Positions 6,126 to 12,705 of a stretch of 14,661 nt of DNA are shown piece after piece. The notes below the pieces were generated by a model. That model worked only from the letters and a program-made list of their open reading frames with translations. It had not been told where the DNA came from and did not search any database. How positions within the stretch are numbered: position 1 is the first letter of the stretch; every line of letters starts with the position of its first letter. Location of the stretch: positions 1 to 14,661 of the forward strand of contig JAUVQU010000040.1 of the NCBI GenBank assembly GCA_030597965.1. The letters are read 5' to 3'. Source of the stretch: Cellvibrionaceae bacterium. GTDB taxonomy: Bacteria > Pseudomonadota > Gammaproteobacteria > Pseudomonadales > Cellvibrionaceae. Position numbers and translations under genes: made by a program.

Positions 6126-7367
6126 TCAGGCTTGCTGAATCTGAATCGCTTTTTCTTCTTCTCGCAGATAACAATGAACACCACCTGGAGCCTCAATAGT
6201 TGCCACACAACGGTTACAGTGAGTACAACCACTGTGGAACTGCTCGCGCTGAGCCATCGCATCGTTTACATAATTAGGGTTGCGAATCAAAGCGCGGCCT
6301 ATCTGCACAAAGTCCGCCCCTTCGCTGATCACCTTTTCGAGGGAATCCATTTCATGGCAGCCACCGATATAAATCATCTGTGAATTTTTAACTGCATCGC
6401 GAACACGTTTGAATCCATCAAGAAAGACGAGCTCTTCGTAAGGGTAGTTTTTCCATTTCATCGGCCCAACCATGGTGAACAACATTTTCATCAATGGACT
6501 GGTCTGGGTTGCTATCATCGCCTTGGTAATAGGCTCGCCGCGGAACATCCACATGGTGTTATGCGTACTGGTGCCACCACTGGTGATCAACGCATCAATA
6601 CCGCCCTGATCCAACATCTCTGCTACACGGATGGCATCATCTTCTGTCAGACCGTTTTTAACCGCATCACCATCAGTGAGACCCATCTTGCCCATGATTG
6701 GAAAGTCGTCACCAACAGCTTTACGCACAGCTTCCAGTATTCGCAGCGGCAGGCGCATACGGTTCTCGATACTGCCACCGTACTTATCGCTGCGTTTGTT
6801 GGTTTTCGGACTGATGAACTGGCTCAAGCCATAACCGTGGGAGAAATGAATCTCCGTGGCATCAAAACCTACCTCTTTCATATAAAGAGCGGCGTTGTAA
6901 TAAGTGTCCACCAGATAATCGATATCGGCTTCGGTCATACCATCAGCCCAGGGCTTACCGACAATCAGGCCCAGGTCATTAAACTGGGGGCTCGGTCCTT
7001 GGGCTCGCTTCAGGCGCTGAAGCTGACGATTTTTAGAGAAGTTACCGCAGTGGGTCATTTGACCAGAGACTTTAGTGCCAGTTGTTTTTAAATCAGCGAT
7101 CATGGACGTCAACTGCGGGCGGGCATAATCACCCAGATACATCATCTCTTCAGAGATACGGCCATCCGCTTCTGTCGTACAATAGCCAATCGTGGTCATG
7201 CCCACGCCACCATCGCAAAGCTCCCGGTGAAAATCATGCAAGGCTTGCCCGGGCATGCCGCCGGGTGTTTTACCCTCAAAGGTTGCCGCCTTAATGATGC
7301 GGTTGCGCACTTCTAATGATTTGCCTAATACGGCAGGGCTAAATGCCTTGTCAAGATACTCGCTCAT
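6126..7367 (-). CDS. NADH:flavin oxidoreductase, old-yellow-enzyme family, with C-terminal Cys cluster
   Basis: This 413-residue FMN enzyme has the OYE-type TIM barrel. It shows FSHGYGLSQFISP (175-187) and NKRSDKYGGSIENRMRLP (190-207), and IGRALIRNP (356-364) at the phosphate end of the barrel. It probably reduces an activated C=C bond with NAD(P)H; the substrate is unknown. The C-terminus carries C381-x2-C384-x2-C387-x11-C399, close to the 4Fe-4S pattern of 2,4-dienoyl-CoA reductase, but the protein ends 14 residues later and lacks the FAD/NAD domain of those enzymes. The start at 7367 has a good GGAG ribosome site; a longer frame to 7469 does not. The gene is divergent from tetR and leads the operon containing the VOC gene. 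Confidence 0.92.
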   Translation of the reverse strand: MSEYLDKAFSPAVLGKSLEVRNRIIKAATFEGKTPGGMPGQALHDFHRELCDGGVGMTTIGYCTTEADGRISEEMMYLGDYARPQLTSMIADLKTTGTKVSGQMTHCGNFSKNRQLQRLKRAQGPSPQFNDLGLIVGKPWADGMTEADIDYLVDTYYNAALYMKEVGFDATEIHFSHGYGLSQFISPKTNKRSDKYGGSIENRMRLPLRILEAVRKAVGDDFPIMGKMGLTDGDAVKNGLTEDDAIRVAEMLDQGGIDALITSGGTSTHNTMWMFRGEPITKAMIATQTSPLMKMLFTMVGPMKWKNYPYEELVFLDGFKRVRDAVKNSQMIYIGGCHEMDSLEKVISEGADFVQIGRALIRNPNYVNDAMAQREQFHSGCTHCNRCVATIEAPGGVHCYLREEEKAIQIQQA

Positions 7368-7417
7368 ATCGATTCTCCAAAGATGGGAACTACAGTTTAT
7401 TGCTGTAAACATTTTTA

Positions 7418-7455
7418 TGTCTGGCACTGACTCACAAAAGATAACCAGCCAGACA
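7418..7455. promoter_or_regulatory. Perfect 8-bp inverted repeat in the oxidoreductase leader
   Basis: TGTCTGGC (7418-7425) and GCCAGACA (7448-7455) are exact reverse complements 30 bases apart centre to centre, close to three helical turns. They lie between the oxidoreductase start and the TetR operators. They could be a looped regulator site or a stem in the mRNA leader. Confidence 0.4.
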
Positions 7456-7461
7456 CCAAAC

Positions 7462-7482
7462 TTATGCAATTGAATTACATAA
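7462..7482. promoter_or_regulatory. TetR operator, distal copy
   Basis: TTATGCAAT, three bases (TGA) and ATTACATAA form a 21-bp palindrome with one mismatch in nine pairs. It matches the second copy in arm sequence and spacer length and lies in the spacer of a divergent tetR, the normal place for its operator. It overlaps the -35 box of the tetR promoter. Confidence 0.75.
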
Positions 7483-7498
7483 TATTATGTAATATGAT
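7470..7498 (+). promoter_or_regulatory. tetR promoter (-35 TTGAAT, -10 TATGAT)
   Basis: TTGAAT (7470-7475) and TATGAT (7493-7498) match the sigma-70 boxes at four and five of six positions, and the spacer is exactly 17 bases. Transcription would start near 7505, about 60 bases before tetR. Both boxes are inside the two operator palindromes, which predicts tight autorepression. Confidence 0.65.
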
Positions 7499-7505
7499 TA
7501 CATAA
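7485..7505. promoter_or_regulatory. TetR operator, proximal copy
   Basis: TTATGTAAT, three bases (ATG) and ATTACATAA form a perfect 21-bp palindrome. Its centre is 23 bp from that of the other copy, about two helical turns, so two dimers could bind the same DNA face. It covers the -10 box of the tetR promoter. Confidence 0.8.
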
Positions 7506-7565
7506 GTCAACCCGGCCGTGACCGCCTTAACGTTAATTAATACAGGCTTCTATTGAGACACATCC

Positions 7566-8150
7566 ATGAGCACTCGCAGAACGCAAGCCGAAAGAAGGGC
7601 TGAAACCCAATCACTGGTACTGGAAAGCGCCTGTCAGCTATTTGGTGAAAAAGGCTATGCTGATACCTCTGTGGCGGATATCGCCAAAGACTGCGGTCTC
7701 ACCACACGCCCCATCTACCACTATTACGGCAATAAATTAGCGCTATTCAAAGCAGTCACCGAAGCCATGAGTCTGCAGTTAATGGAAAAACTGAATCCCA
7801 TGCTCGAACTGAGCGAAGAGTCTATGTTGTATAACTGGCGCGCCTTTATGGATTATTGTGACGATCCACATTTCCGGCAGATTGTATTGATTGACACCCC
7901 AAAAATATTGGGGCGCATTGAGTGGCAAGCAAGCCCGTCGGTAGTAGCCGCTCACGATATGATTTTACAGCAAGCTGATGGATCCGAAGCGGATCAGTTC
8001 CGTCTGGAACTTTTGAGCCGAATGATTATTTCTGCGCTGACAGAGGCGGCATTATTGATTGCTGAAACAGATAACATTGAGATGGCAAGGCAAGAAGCAG
8101 AACGCCTGGCAACACAGATAATTAAACAAATTCCACTTGTCGTGAAATAA
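7566..8150 (+). CDS. TetR/AcrR-family transcriptional regulator
   Basis: This is a 194-residue one-component regulator. The N-terminal DNA-binding domain is clear: LESACQLFGEKGYADTSV (19-36), followed by the helix-turn-helix VADIAKDCGLTTRPIYHYYGNK (36-57). The C-terminal part is the ligand-binding helical domain; IDTPKILGRIEW (109-120) is a phrase common in one TetR subgroup. Ligand unknown. It is divergent from the oxidoreductase-VOC operon, and the 198-bp spacer holds two 21-bp palindromes overlapping its own promoter. It therefore probably represses itself and the operon and is released by the pathway substrate. Its end lies 8 bases from the end of the convergent diguanylate cyclase gene, with no visible terminator between. 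Confidence 0.9.
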   Translation: MSTRRTQAERRAETQSLVLESACQLFGEKGYADTSVADIAKDCGLTTRPIYHYYGNKLALFKAVTEAMSLQLMEKLNPMLELSEESMLYNWRAFMDYCDDPHFRQIVLIDTPKILGRIEWQASPSVVAAHDMILQQADGSEADQFRLELLSRMIISALTEAALLIAETDNIEMARQEAERLATQIIKQIPLVVK

Positions 8151-8158
8151 ACTCTTTT

Positions 8159-9343
8159 TCAATCATACACGACCTCTACGCAGTTACGCCCTTTGGACTT
8201 AGCACGATACAGCGCTCTGTCAGCTTTGCGCACCGCGTCATCGAGGTCATTCGCCATCAAAATGGGTGCCACTCCGAAGCTAGCCGTCACAAACACTTCC
8301 TCCTCCTCACCGATAAAGAAGAGTCCCTCTATTTGCTCACGCAGTCGCTCAGCAACCAAAATGACATCACCAGCCTCGGCCCGAGGCAAAAAGATCACAA
8401 ATTCATCACCACCAAAGCGCGCACAAATATCAACGTCCCTTATACCCGCCTTCAGCACATCCGCAACCCCACAGATCACCTGATCACCAATCAAGTGCCC
8501 ATAGCCATCATTAACGCCTTTAAAGCTATCGATATCACAAACCAAGATACACATTGGAGTTTTGCGCTGTTGCATACGAAGTTTCTCACGCACCCTCACA
8601 TAAAAATAACGGCGATTAAGCAAACCCGTCATTGGATCCGTTGACGCCTCCTCGTAAAGCTCCTGAGAGTAATCGTGTAAAAAATAAGCAAATATTGCGA
8701 GGGTACACAGGAGTATTAGTACCACCAACGAAAACGGCGGCAACATCTCATAGCCACCAACTTCCATAAGCGCCAGAGAGATATTAAACAGTAATAAACA
8801 TAATACTAACCCCAAGCTGAGCAGCGTAACTTTCTCTCCTCTATGCTCAAAGGCATCGTAATTCATGTAACTAAAAAACAGCCACACAAAACCCAACAAC
8901 ACCAAAACAAAAACTGAAGAATGAAAAGATATTATCCGCCACCGCAACTCCACCCCAAAATTAACGCTGTAAAAAGACCAGGCCACGGCACAGGCAGCAA
9001 GAAAAAGGCCGCCAATTATCTCAGCGCGAGTGACCGGCCGTATACCCGCCACAAATGCCCAACTATAAAGAAGAAAGGAAATGAAAAAGAAGCTCTGCCC
9101 AAGAACAAGTATAAAATTTTGACTCTTTAGAGCAGCCACAGCAAAAAAGAGAAGCTCAGCAATGCCATAAAAGGCAAAAAAACCTACAAAATACCGCTTC
9201 GCAATAAAAGATCTTGGTAAGCCACTGGCAGGAATAAAATAAACGAGAAGCCCACAAATCAGAGTCAATAACACAGCAAAGGGTAGTAAATAAGAGAATA
9301 TTCCCGCAGAAACACCACTTCCAATTCCCAATTCACTCTGCAT
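8159..9343 (-). CDS. Membrane-bound diguanylate cyclase (GGDEF)
   Basis: This enzyme makes c-di-GMP from two GTP. Residues 1 to about 225 are strongly hydrophobic and form roughly seven membrane helices, the kind of N-terminal sensor seen in many diguanylate cyclases; no known ligand-binding motif stands out. The GGDEF domain follows from DPMTGLLNRRYF (236-247), with metal-binding Asp270 in VCDIDSFK, the intact signature GGDEF (311-315), and the inhibitory I-site R302-x-x-D305 five residues before it. It should be active and feedback-inhibited. There is no EAL domain. AAAGGG precedes the start. It lies 125 bases downstream of the HTH-receiver gene on the same strand, so the two may be co-transcribed; a TTGACA at 9408-9413 could give it its own promoter. 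Confidence 0.93.
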   Translation of the reverse strand: MQSELGIGSGVSAGIFSYLLPFAVLLTLICGLLVYFIPASGLPRSFIAKRYFVGFFAFYGIAELLFFAVAALKSQNFILVLGQSFFFISFLLYSWAFVAGIRPVTRAEIIGGLFLAACAVAWSFYSVNFGVELRWRIISFHSSVFVLVLLGFVWLFFSYMNYDAFEHRGEKVTLLSLGLVLCLLLFNISLALMEVGGYEMLPPFSLVVLILLCTLAIFAYFLHDYSQELYEEASTDPMTGLLNRRYFYVRVREKLRMQQRKTPMCILVCDIDSFKGVNDGYGHLIGDQVICGVADVLKAGIRDVDICARFGGDEFVIFLPRAEAGDVILVAERLREQIEGLFFIGEEEEVFVTASFGVAPILMANDLDDAVRKADRALYRAKSKGRNCVEVVYD

Positions 9344-9407
9344 ATAAACGCCCTTTAAAGCATCTCGCTATCTACGACTCCCTTCACCCATAAGCCATCC
9401 ATTGTGG

Positions 9408-9413
9408 TGTCAA
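9408..9413 (-). promoter_or_regulatory. Possible -35 box for the diguanylate cyclase gene
   Basis: A perfect TTGACA on the minus strand stands 65 bases before the start. No good -10 box follows at the normal distance; the best is TATGGG after 15 bases. This is a weak call. Confidence 0.25.
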
Positions 9414-9468
9414 TATAAAAAAGTTCTCGAAGCCTTTAAGTAGAGCATTTACAACTCAGCCTAAAAAC

Positions 9469-10035
9469 CTAGCTCCCCAAGAGCTCTTCTATCTTTTCAA
9501 GCAACTCAAGGTTTTCAAACGGCTTAGGCAAAACCGCTGACGCCCCAAGCGACATAGCTCGATCCAACCCCTCCTGCGTATCCGCAGAAACCACCAACAC
9601 CTTGGTGTTTACATGCTGCTCCTGACTACGAATAAACTTCAACACTTCATAGCCATCCATCCCTGGCATTTTCAAATCAAGGGTTACCAACGCAGGATTC
9701 ATTTGAGATAAAAGCGCACCCGCCCTAAAGCCATCTTTTGCAATTTCAACTTCGAAGCCGTTTCTCACCAACAAGCGCTTTATTGCACTGGCCATTTCTG
9801 GCTGGTCCTCAATAACCAATACATTACGATTCACACTGCCCAGTTCAGAAGGAATCGGCATTTCATTCTCGTCAAGAAAAGCCACAAAATCCTTAACTTG
9901 AATTCGATGGTCACCGCGCCCAGGCAATTTATACGCTTTGAGCTTGCCACGCTCTATCCAACGAATCACTGTACGAAAATTAACGCCACAATATTTTGCC
10001 GCTTCACCCGTTGTAAGTACTTTTATCTCTGACAT
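9469..10035 (-). CDS. HTH-receiver protein (N-terminal excisionase/BldC-type HTH, C-terminal REC)
   Basis: This 188-residue protein has an unusual domain order. Residues 5-55 are a MerR/excisionase-like winged helix: LTTGEAAKYCGVNFRTVIRWIERG, with GRGDHRI as the wing. Residues 70-188 form a response-regulator receiver domain with acidic Glu76/Asp77, phospho-acceptor Asp120 (TLDLKMPG), Ser150 and Lys171 (PKPF), all intact. It should therefore be phosphorylated by a histidine kinase and bind DNA. Most response regulators carry the receiver first. It is divergent from the receiver-kinase gene at 10226, a likely but unproven partner, and precedes the diguanylate cyclase gene. The product is cytoplasmic; its target sites may be the dyads in the divergent spacer. 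Confidence 0.9.
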   Translation of the reverse strand: MSEIKVLTTGEAAKYCGVNFRTVIRWIERGKLKAYKLPGRGDHRIQVKDFVAFLDENEMPIPSELGSVNRNVLVIEDQPEMASAIKRLLVRNGFEVEIAKDGFRAGALLSQMNPALVTLDLKMPGMDGYEVLKFIRSQEQHVNTKVLVVSADTQEGLDRAMSLGASAVLPKPFENLELLEKIEELLGS

Positions 10036-10116
10036 AACACTTAGAAACCTTCTTATTAACTATTCTTTTAGAATACCCCAATAAATTGTGACTTGCATGA
10101 CAAAAGCCCATTAAAA

Positions 10117-10129
10117 ACTGTAAAACAGT
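10117..10129. promoter_or_regulatory. Short dyad in the divergent signalling spacer
   Basis: ACTGT and ACAGT are exact inverted repeats around AAA. This is short enough to arise by chance, but it is the first of three dyads within 65 bases. Confidence 0.25.
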
Positions 10130-10144
10130 AAACTAAGATTCAGT

Positions 10145-10162
10145 ATTGACAGCAATGTCAAT
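10145..10162. promoter_or_regulatory. Palindrome formed by back-to-back TTGACA boxes
   Basis: ATTGACA and TGTCAAT are exact inverted repeats around GCAA, so each strand shows a perfect TTGACA -35 box. On the plus strand TAGATT (10170-10175) follows after 18 bases and could serve the kinase gene. On the minus strand TCTTAG follows after 17 bases and is a poor -10 box for the HTH-receiver gene. Confidence 0.5.
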
Positions 10163-10163
10163 C

Positions 10164-10181
10164 GAGTTCTAGATTGAACTC
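10164..10181. promoter_or_regulatory. Dyad upstream of the receiver-kinase gene
   Basis: GAGTTC and GAACTC are exact inverted repeats around TAGATT, and the spacer coincides with the candidate -10 box of the kinase promoter. A regulator bound here would block or tune that promoter. Confidence 0.35.
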
Positions 10182-10225
10182 AGCCAAACACTTAATAATC
10201 AGCACCGACAGCCAGGCACAAAAGC

Positions 10226-11512
10226 ATGGAAAAAAGACCGCCCGCCCCAACACTACTCATCACCGATGACAACTCTGTCAACCGAAAGGCATTAAACTTT
10301 ATCCTGCGCGAAGCCTACCCCAACATTATTGAAACAAGCGATGGAGAAAGCTGCCTGCACCGGCTTAAAAACCACAACATTGATCTATTACTGCTTGACT
10401 TAAACATGCCCAATAAATCGGGCTTTGATGTTCTGGAAGAACTGAATGAAAACCCAATACCGTGCCGAGACTCACACCGCCCAGCCATTATTGTCGTTTC
10501 AGCGGACAACCAGCCATCGACCATTAGCCGGGCTCTCAAGCTAGGCGCATCCGATTACATCACCACCCCCTTCAATCGCGATGAACTTTTAGCCAGAGTT
10601 AAAACACACCTGGCCTTGAGAATGCGCGAACAAGATTTAGAAGACCGGGTAACAGAGCGCACTCACGAATTAGAAGCCGCCAACCAGCGACTAAAACAAA
10701 CCCAGAACCAACTAATACAAGCAGAAAAGATGGTCTCATTAGGGCAATTGGCGGCGGGGGTTGCCCACGAAATAAACAACCCCATTGGCTACATAAACTC
10801 CAACCTTGGCAGCTTGGAGTCTTACCTGGAAGACTACCGAAAGCTTGCGAGCGCCTACAAACACACTGAAATCATTACAACCTCAAAAGAAGCCCAGGAC
10901 ATACAAAATAATATCGACTTTGAGCACACCAACCATGAAGTTGAGCAAATCATTCACGACTCACTAACGGGCGTTCGCCGAGTCAGGCAAATTGTCGCCG
11001 ACCTTAAAGTTTTCTCCCATCCCGAACAGCAGGAATGGCAACAACTCAATATTAATGAATGCATCCATAGCGTTCTCAATATTGTCCACAGCGAAGTTAA
11101 ATATAAAGCCGATGTTCAACTAAACCTTGCAGAGCCCATTATTGAAATAGAATGCATTACCACCCGGATCTACCAGGTTATTACCAACCTCTTGGTCAAT
11201 GCGGCTCAAGCCATCGAAACATTCGGGAAAATAAACATCAGCACAGAGCATGCTGACAAGCAACTCATCATCAAGATTGAGGACACAGGCTCAGGCATGA
11301 GCCCTGATGTACTTAATAAAATTTTCGACCCCTTTTACACCACCAAACCCGTTGGCGAAGGGACGGGCTTGGGTCTTTCCGTTTCATACGGCATTATAGA
11401 AAGCCATGGCGGTAAGATTCTGGTAGAAAGTACCGAGGGCGAAGGCACCTGCTTCACTCTGCGTCTACCCGTCAAACAAACCATAGGCCTAACCACCGCA
11501 CCAAAGAGCTAG
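10226..11512 (+). CDS. Receiver-histidine kinase hybrid (REC-HisKA-HATPase)
   Basis: This 428-residue protein has no signal peptide or membrane helix and is cytoplasmic. Residues 8-130 are a receiver domain with Asp14/Asp15, phospho-acceptor Asp58 (LLDLNMP) and Ser92. The normally invariant lysine before the PF pair is threonine (Thr114 in ITTPF). A coiled-coil linker (about 132-168) leads to the dimerisation H-box with His181 in GVAHEINNP. The ATP-binding domain has the N-box NLLVNAAQAI (321-330), EDTGSGM (352-358), FDPFYTTKP (368-376) and GEGTGLGLSVSYG (377-389). It should autophosphorylate at His181; the receiver probably gets its signal from another kinase. The HTH-receiver protein encoded divergently is a natural partner by position. 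cca follows after 32 bases. Confidence 0.93.
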   Translation: MEKRPPAPTLLITDDNSVNRKALNFILREAYPNIIETSDGESCLHRLKNHNIDLLLLDLNMPNKSGFDVLEELNENPIPCRDSHRPAIIVVSADNQPSTISRALKLGASDYITTPFNRDELLARVKTHLALRMREQDLEDRVTERTHELEAANQRLKQTQNQLIQAEKMVSLGQLAAGVAHEINNPIGYINSNLGSLESYLEDYRKLASAYKHTEIITTSKEAQDIQNNIDFEHTNHEVEQIIHDSLTGVRRVRQIVADLKVFSHPEQQEWQQLNINECIHSVLNIVHSEVKYKADVQLNLAEPIIEIECITTRIYQVITNLLVNAAQAIETFGKINISTEHADKQLIIKIEDTGSGMSPDVLNKIFDPFYTTKPVGEGTGLGLSVSYGIIESHGGKILVESTEGEGTCFTLRLPVKQTIGLTTAPKS

Positions 11513-11544
11513 ACCTAAACGCAAAGTTTTTAGAGCCTGAATCT

Positions 11545-12705
11545 ATGTCCGTAACCTACCTAGTCGGCGGCGCTGTTCGCGATCAATTGTTAGGCTTCCC
11601 CTACAGCGAATGCGACTGGGTGGTGGTTGGCTCCAGCCCCAAAAAGATGTTGGAAAATGGCTTTAAGCCTGTCGGCAAAGACTTCCCGGTTTTCTTGCAC
11701 CCCCGAACCAATGAAGAATACGCTCTTGCCCGCACCGAACGAAAAACTTCCCCTGGATACAGTGGCTTTAGCTTTCACACCGCACCCGACATCACCCTGG
11801 AAGACGACCTTTTGCGTCGAGACCTCACCATCAATGCCATCGCTCAAACCCCTAAAGGCGAAATCATTGACCCCTACGGCGGCCAGCAAGATATCCAGAG
11901 CAAACTGTTGCGACACGTATCACCCGCCTTCAGCGAGGACCCCGTTCGCATTCTGCGCGTCGCCCGCTTTGCCGCTCGCTACCATCATCTGGGCTTCTCC
12001 ATTGCCGGCGAAACCATGCAACTTATGCAGGCGATGGTTCATAACGGCGAAGTAAACCATCTCGTTGCAGAGCGCGTATGGAAGGAGTTTGAAAAGGCTT
12101 TAGGGGAAGAGTCACCCCATGTTTTTATTGAAGTATTGAGAGACTGTGGCGCACTCAACAAAGTCATACCCGAGCTGGATCAACTGTTCGATACCAAAAC
12201 CAGCAGCGCACGTATCAGCAGCCTCAAGCAAGCTTGCCAACTGACACCCAAAGCCACCATTCGCTTTGGGTGCCTGACGCATCGCCTTGACGCCGACCCG
12301 GACATCAACATCAAACGCCTGGAGGCCCTGTCTGCCCGACTGGCAATACCCAAGGTATTTCGCGATCTGGCCATTGCGCTTGGACGAGATCAAATACTCT
12401 GTGAAGGTATCCAAACACTTTCCGCAGAAAAATTACTGGAACTGATTGAACGCCAAGGCGCCTTAAAACGTCCTGAAAAGCTGCAAGATTTTTTAACCGC
12501 CTGCGAAGCAGAAAGCCGCAGTAAAAAAACATGCCCTACACCCTATCCACCCACAGCATACATCCACAAGGCCATTGCCCTGTGCCAGCAAGTACAGGCC
12601 AGCGATATCATCAAAGAAGGCTTCAGCGGAAAAATAATCGGGGAAAAACTACACGAACGCAGGGTCGACAAACTCATATCGTTAACACCACAGGATAGCC
12701 AATGA
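11545..12705 (+). CDS. cca: CCA-adding tRNA nucleotidyltransferase, without a working HD domain
   Basis: Cca adds or repairs the 3' CCA end of tRNAs from CTP and ATP. The class II nucleotidyltransferase head is well kept: YLVGGAVRD (5-13), SECDWVVVG (21-29) holding the catalytic acidic pair, LARTERK (61-67), RRDLTINA (91-98) and EDPVRILRVARFAARY (131-146). The first catalytic position is Glu22, where E. coli has Asp21; Asp24 is kept. The C-terminal half is shorter than in E. coli (386 against 412 residues). The HD motif LCHDLGKG is replaced by LTHRLDAD (244-251), and the following histidine-rich stretch is missing, so phosphohydrolase activity should be absent, as in the type-2 bacterial subfamily. 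The stop overlaps the next gene by 4 bases (ATGA). Confidence 0.95.
   Translation: MSVTYLVGGAVRDQLLGFPYSECDWVVVGSSPKKMLENGFKPVGKDFPVFLHPRTNEEYALARTERKTSPGYSGFSFHTAPDITLEDDLLRRDLTINAIAQTPKGEIIDPYGGQQDIQSKLLRHVSPAFSEDPVRILRVARFAARYHHLGFSIAGETMQLMQAMVHNGEVNHLVAERVWKEFEKALGEESPHVFIEVLRDCGALNKVIPELDQLFDTKTSSARISSLKQACQLTPKATIRFGCLTHRLDADPDINIKRLEALSARLAIPKVFRDLAIALGRDQILCEGIQTLSAEKLLELIERQGALKRPEKLQDFLTACEAESRSKKTCPTPYPPTAYIHKAIALCQQVQASDIIKEGFSGKIIGEKLHERRVDKLISLTPQDSQ

Noticed and set aside
6098..6262. N-terminal extension of the VOC gene upstream of 6097
   Set aside because: It overlaps the end of the oxidoreductase gene, is unlike the family, and the ATG at 6097 gives the normal VOC start.
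7368..7469. N-terminal extension of the oxidoreductase upstream of 7367
   Set aside because: The start at 7367 has a strong GGAG ribosome site and a family-like N-terminus, and the extension runs into the operator region.
8151..8158. Terminator between tetR and the diguanylate cyclase gene
   Set aside because: Only eight bases separate the genes and no GC stem with a T run is visible nearby.
11605..11619. Glu22 in place of the first catalytic Asp of Cca as a loss of function
   Set aside because: Asp24 and all other motifs are intact, and as I recall Glu occurs at this place in other gammaproteobacterial Cca proteins, so it is probably tolerated.
11627..12055. 142-codon frame inside cca in another phase
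   Set aside because: It lies wholly within cca, which has all family motifs, and its composition is shadow-like.
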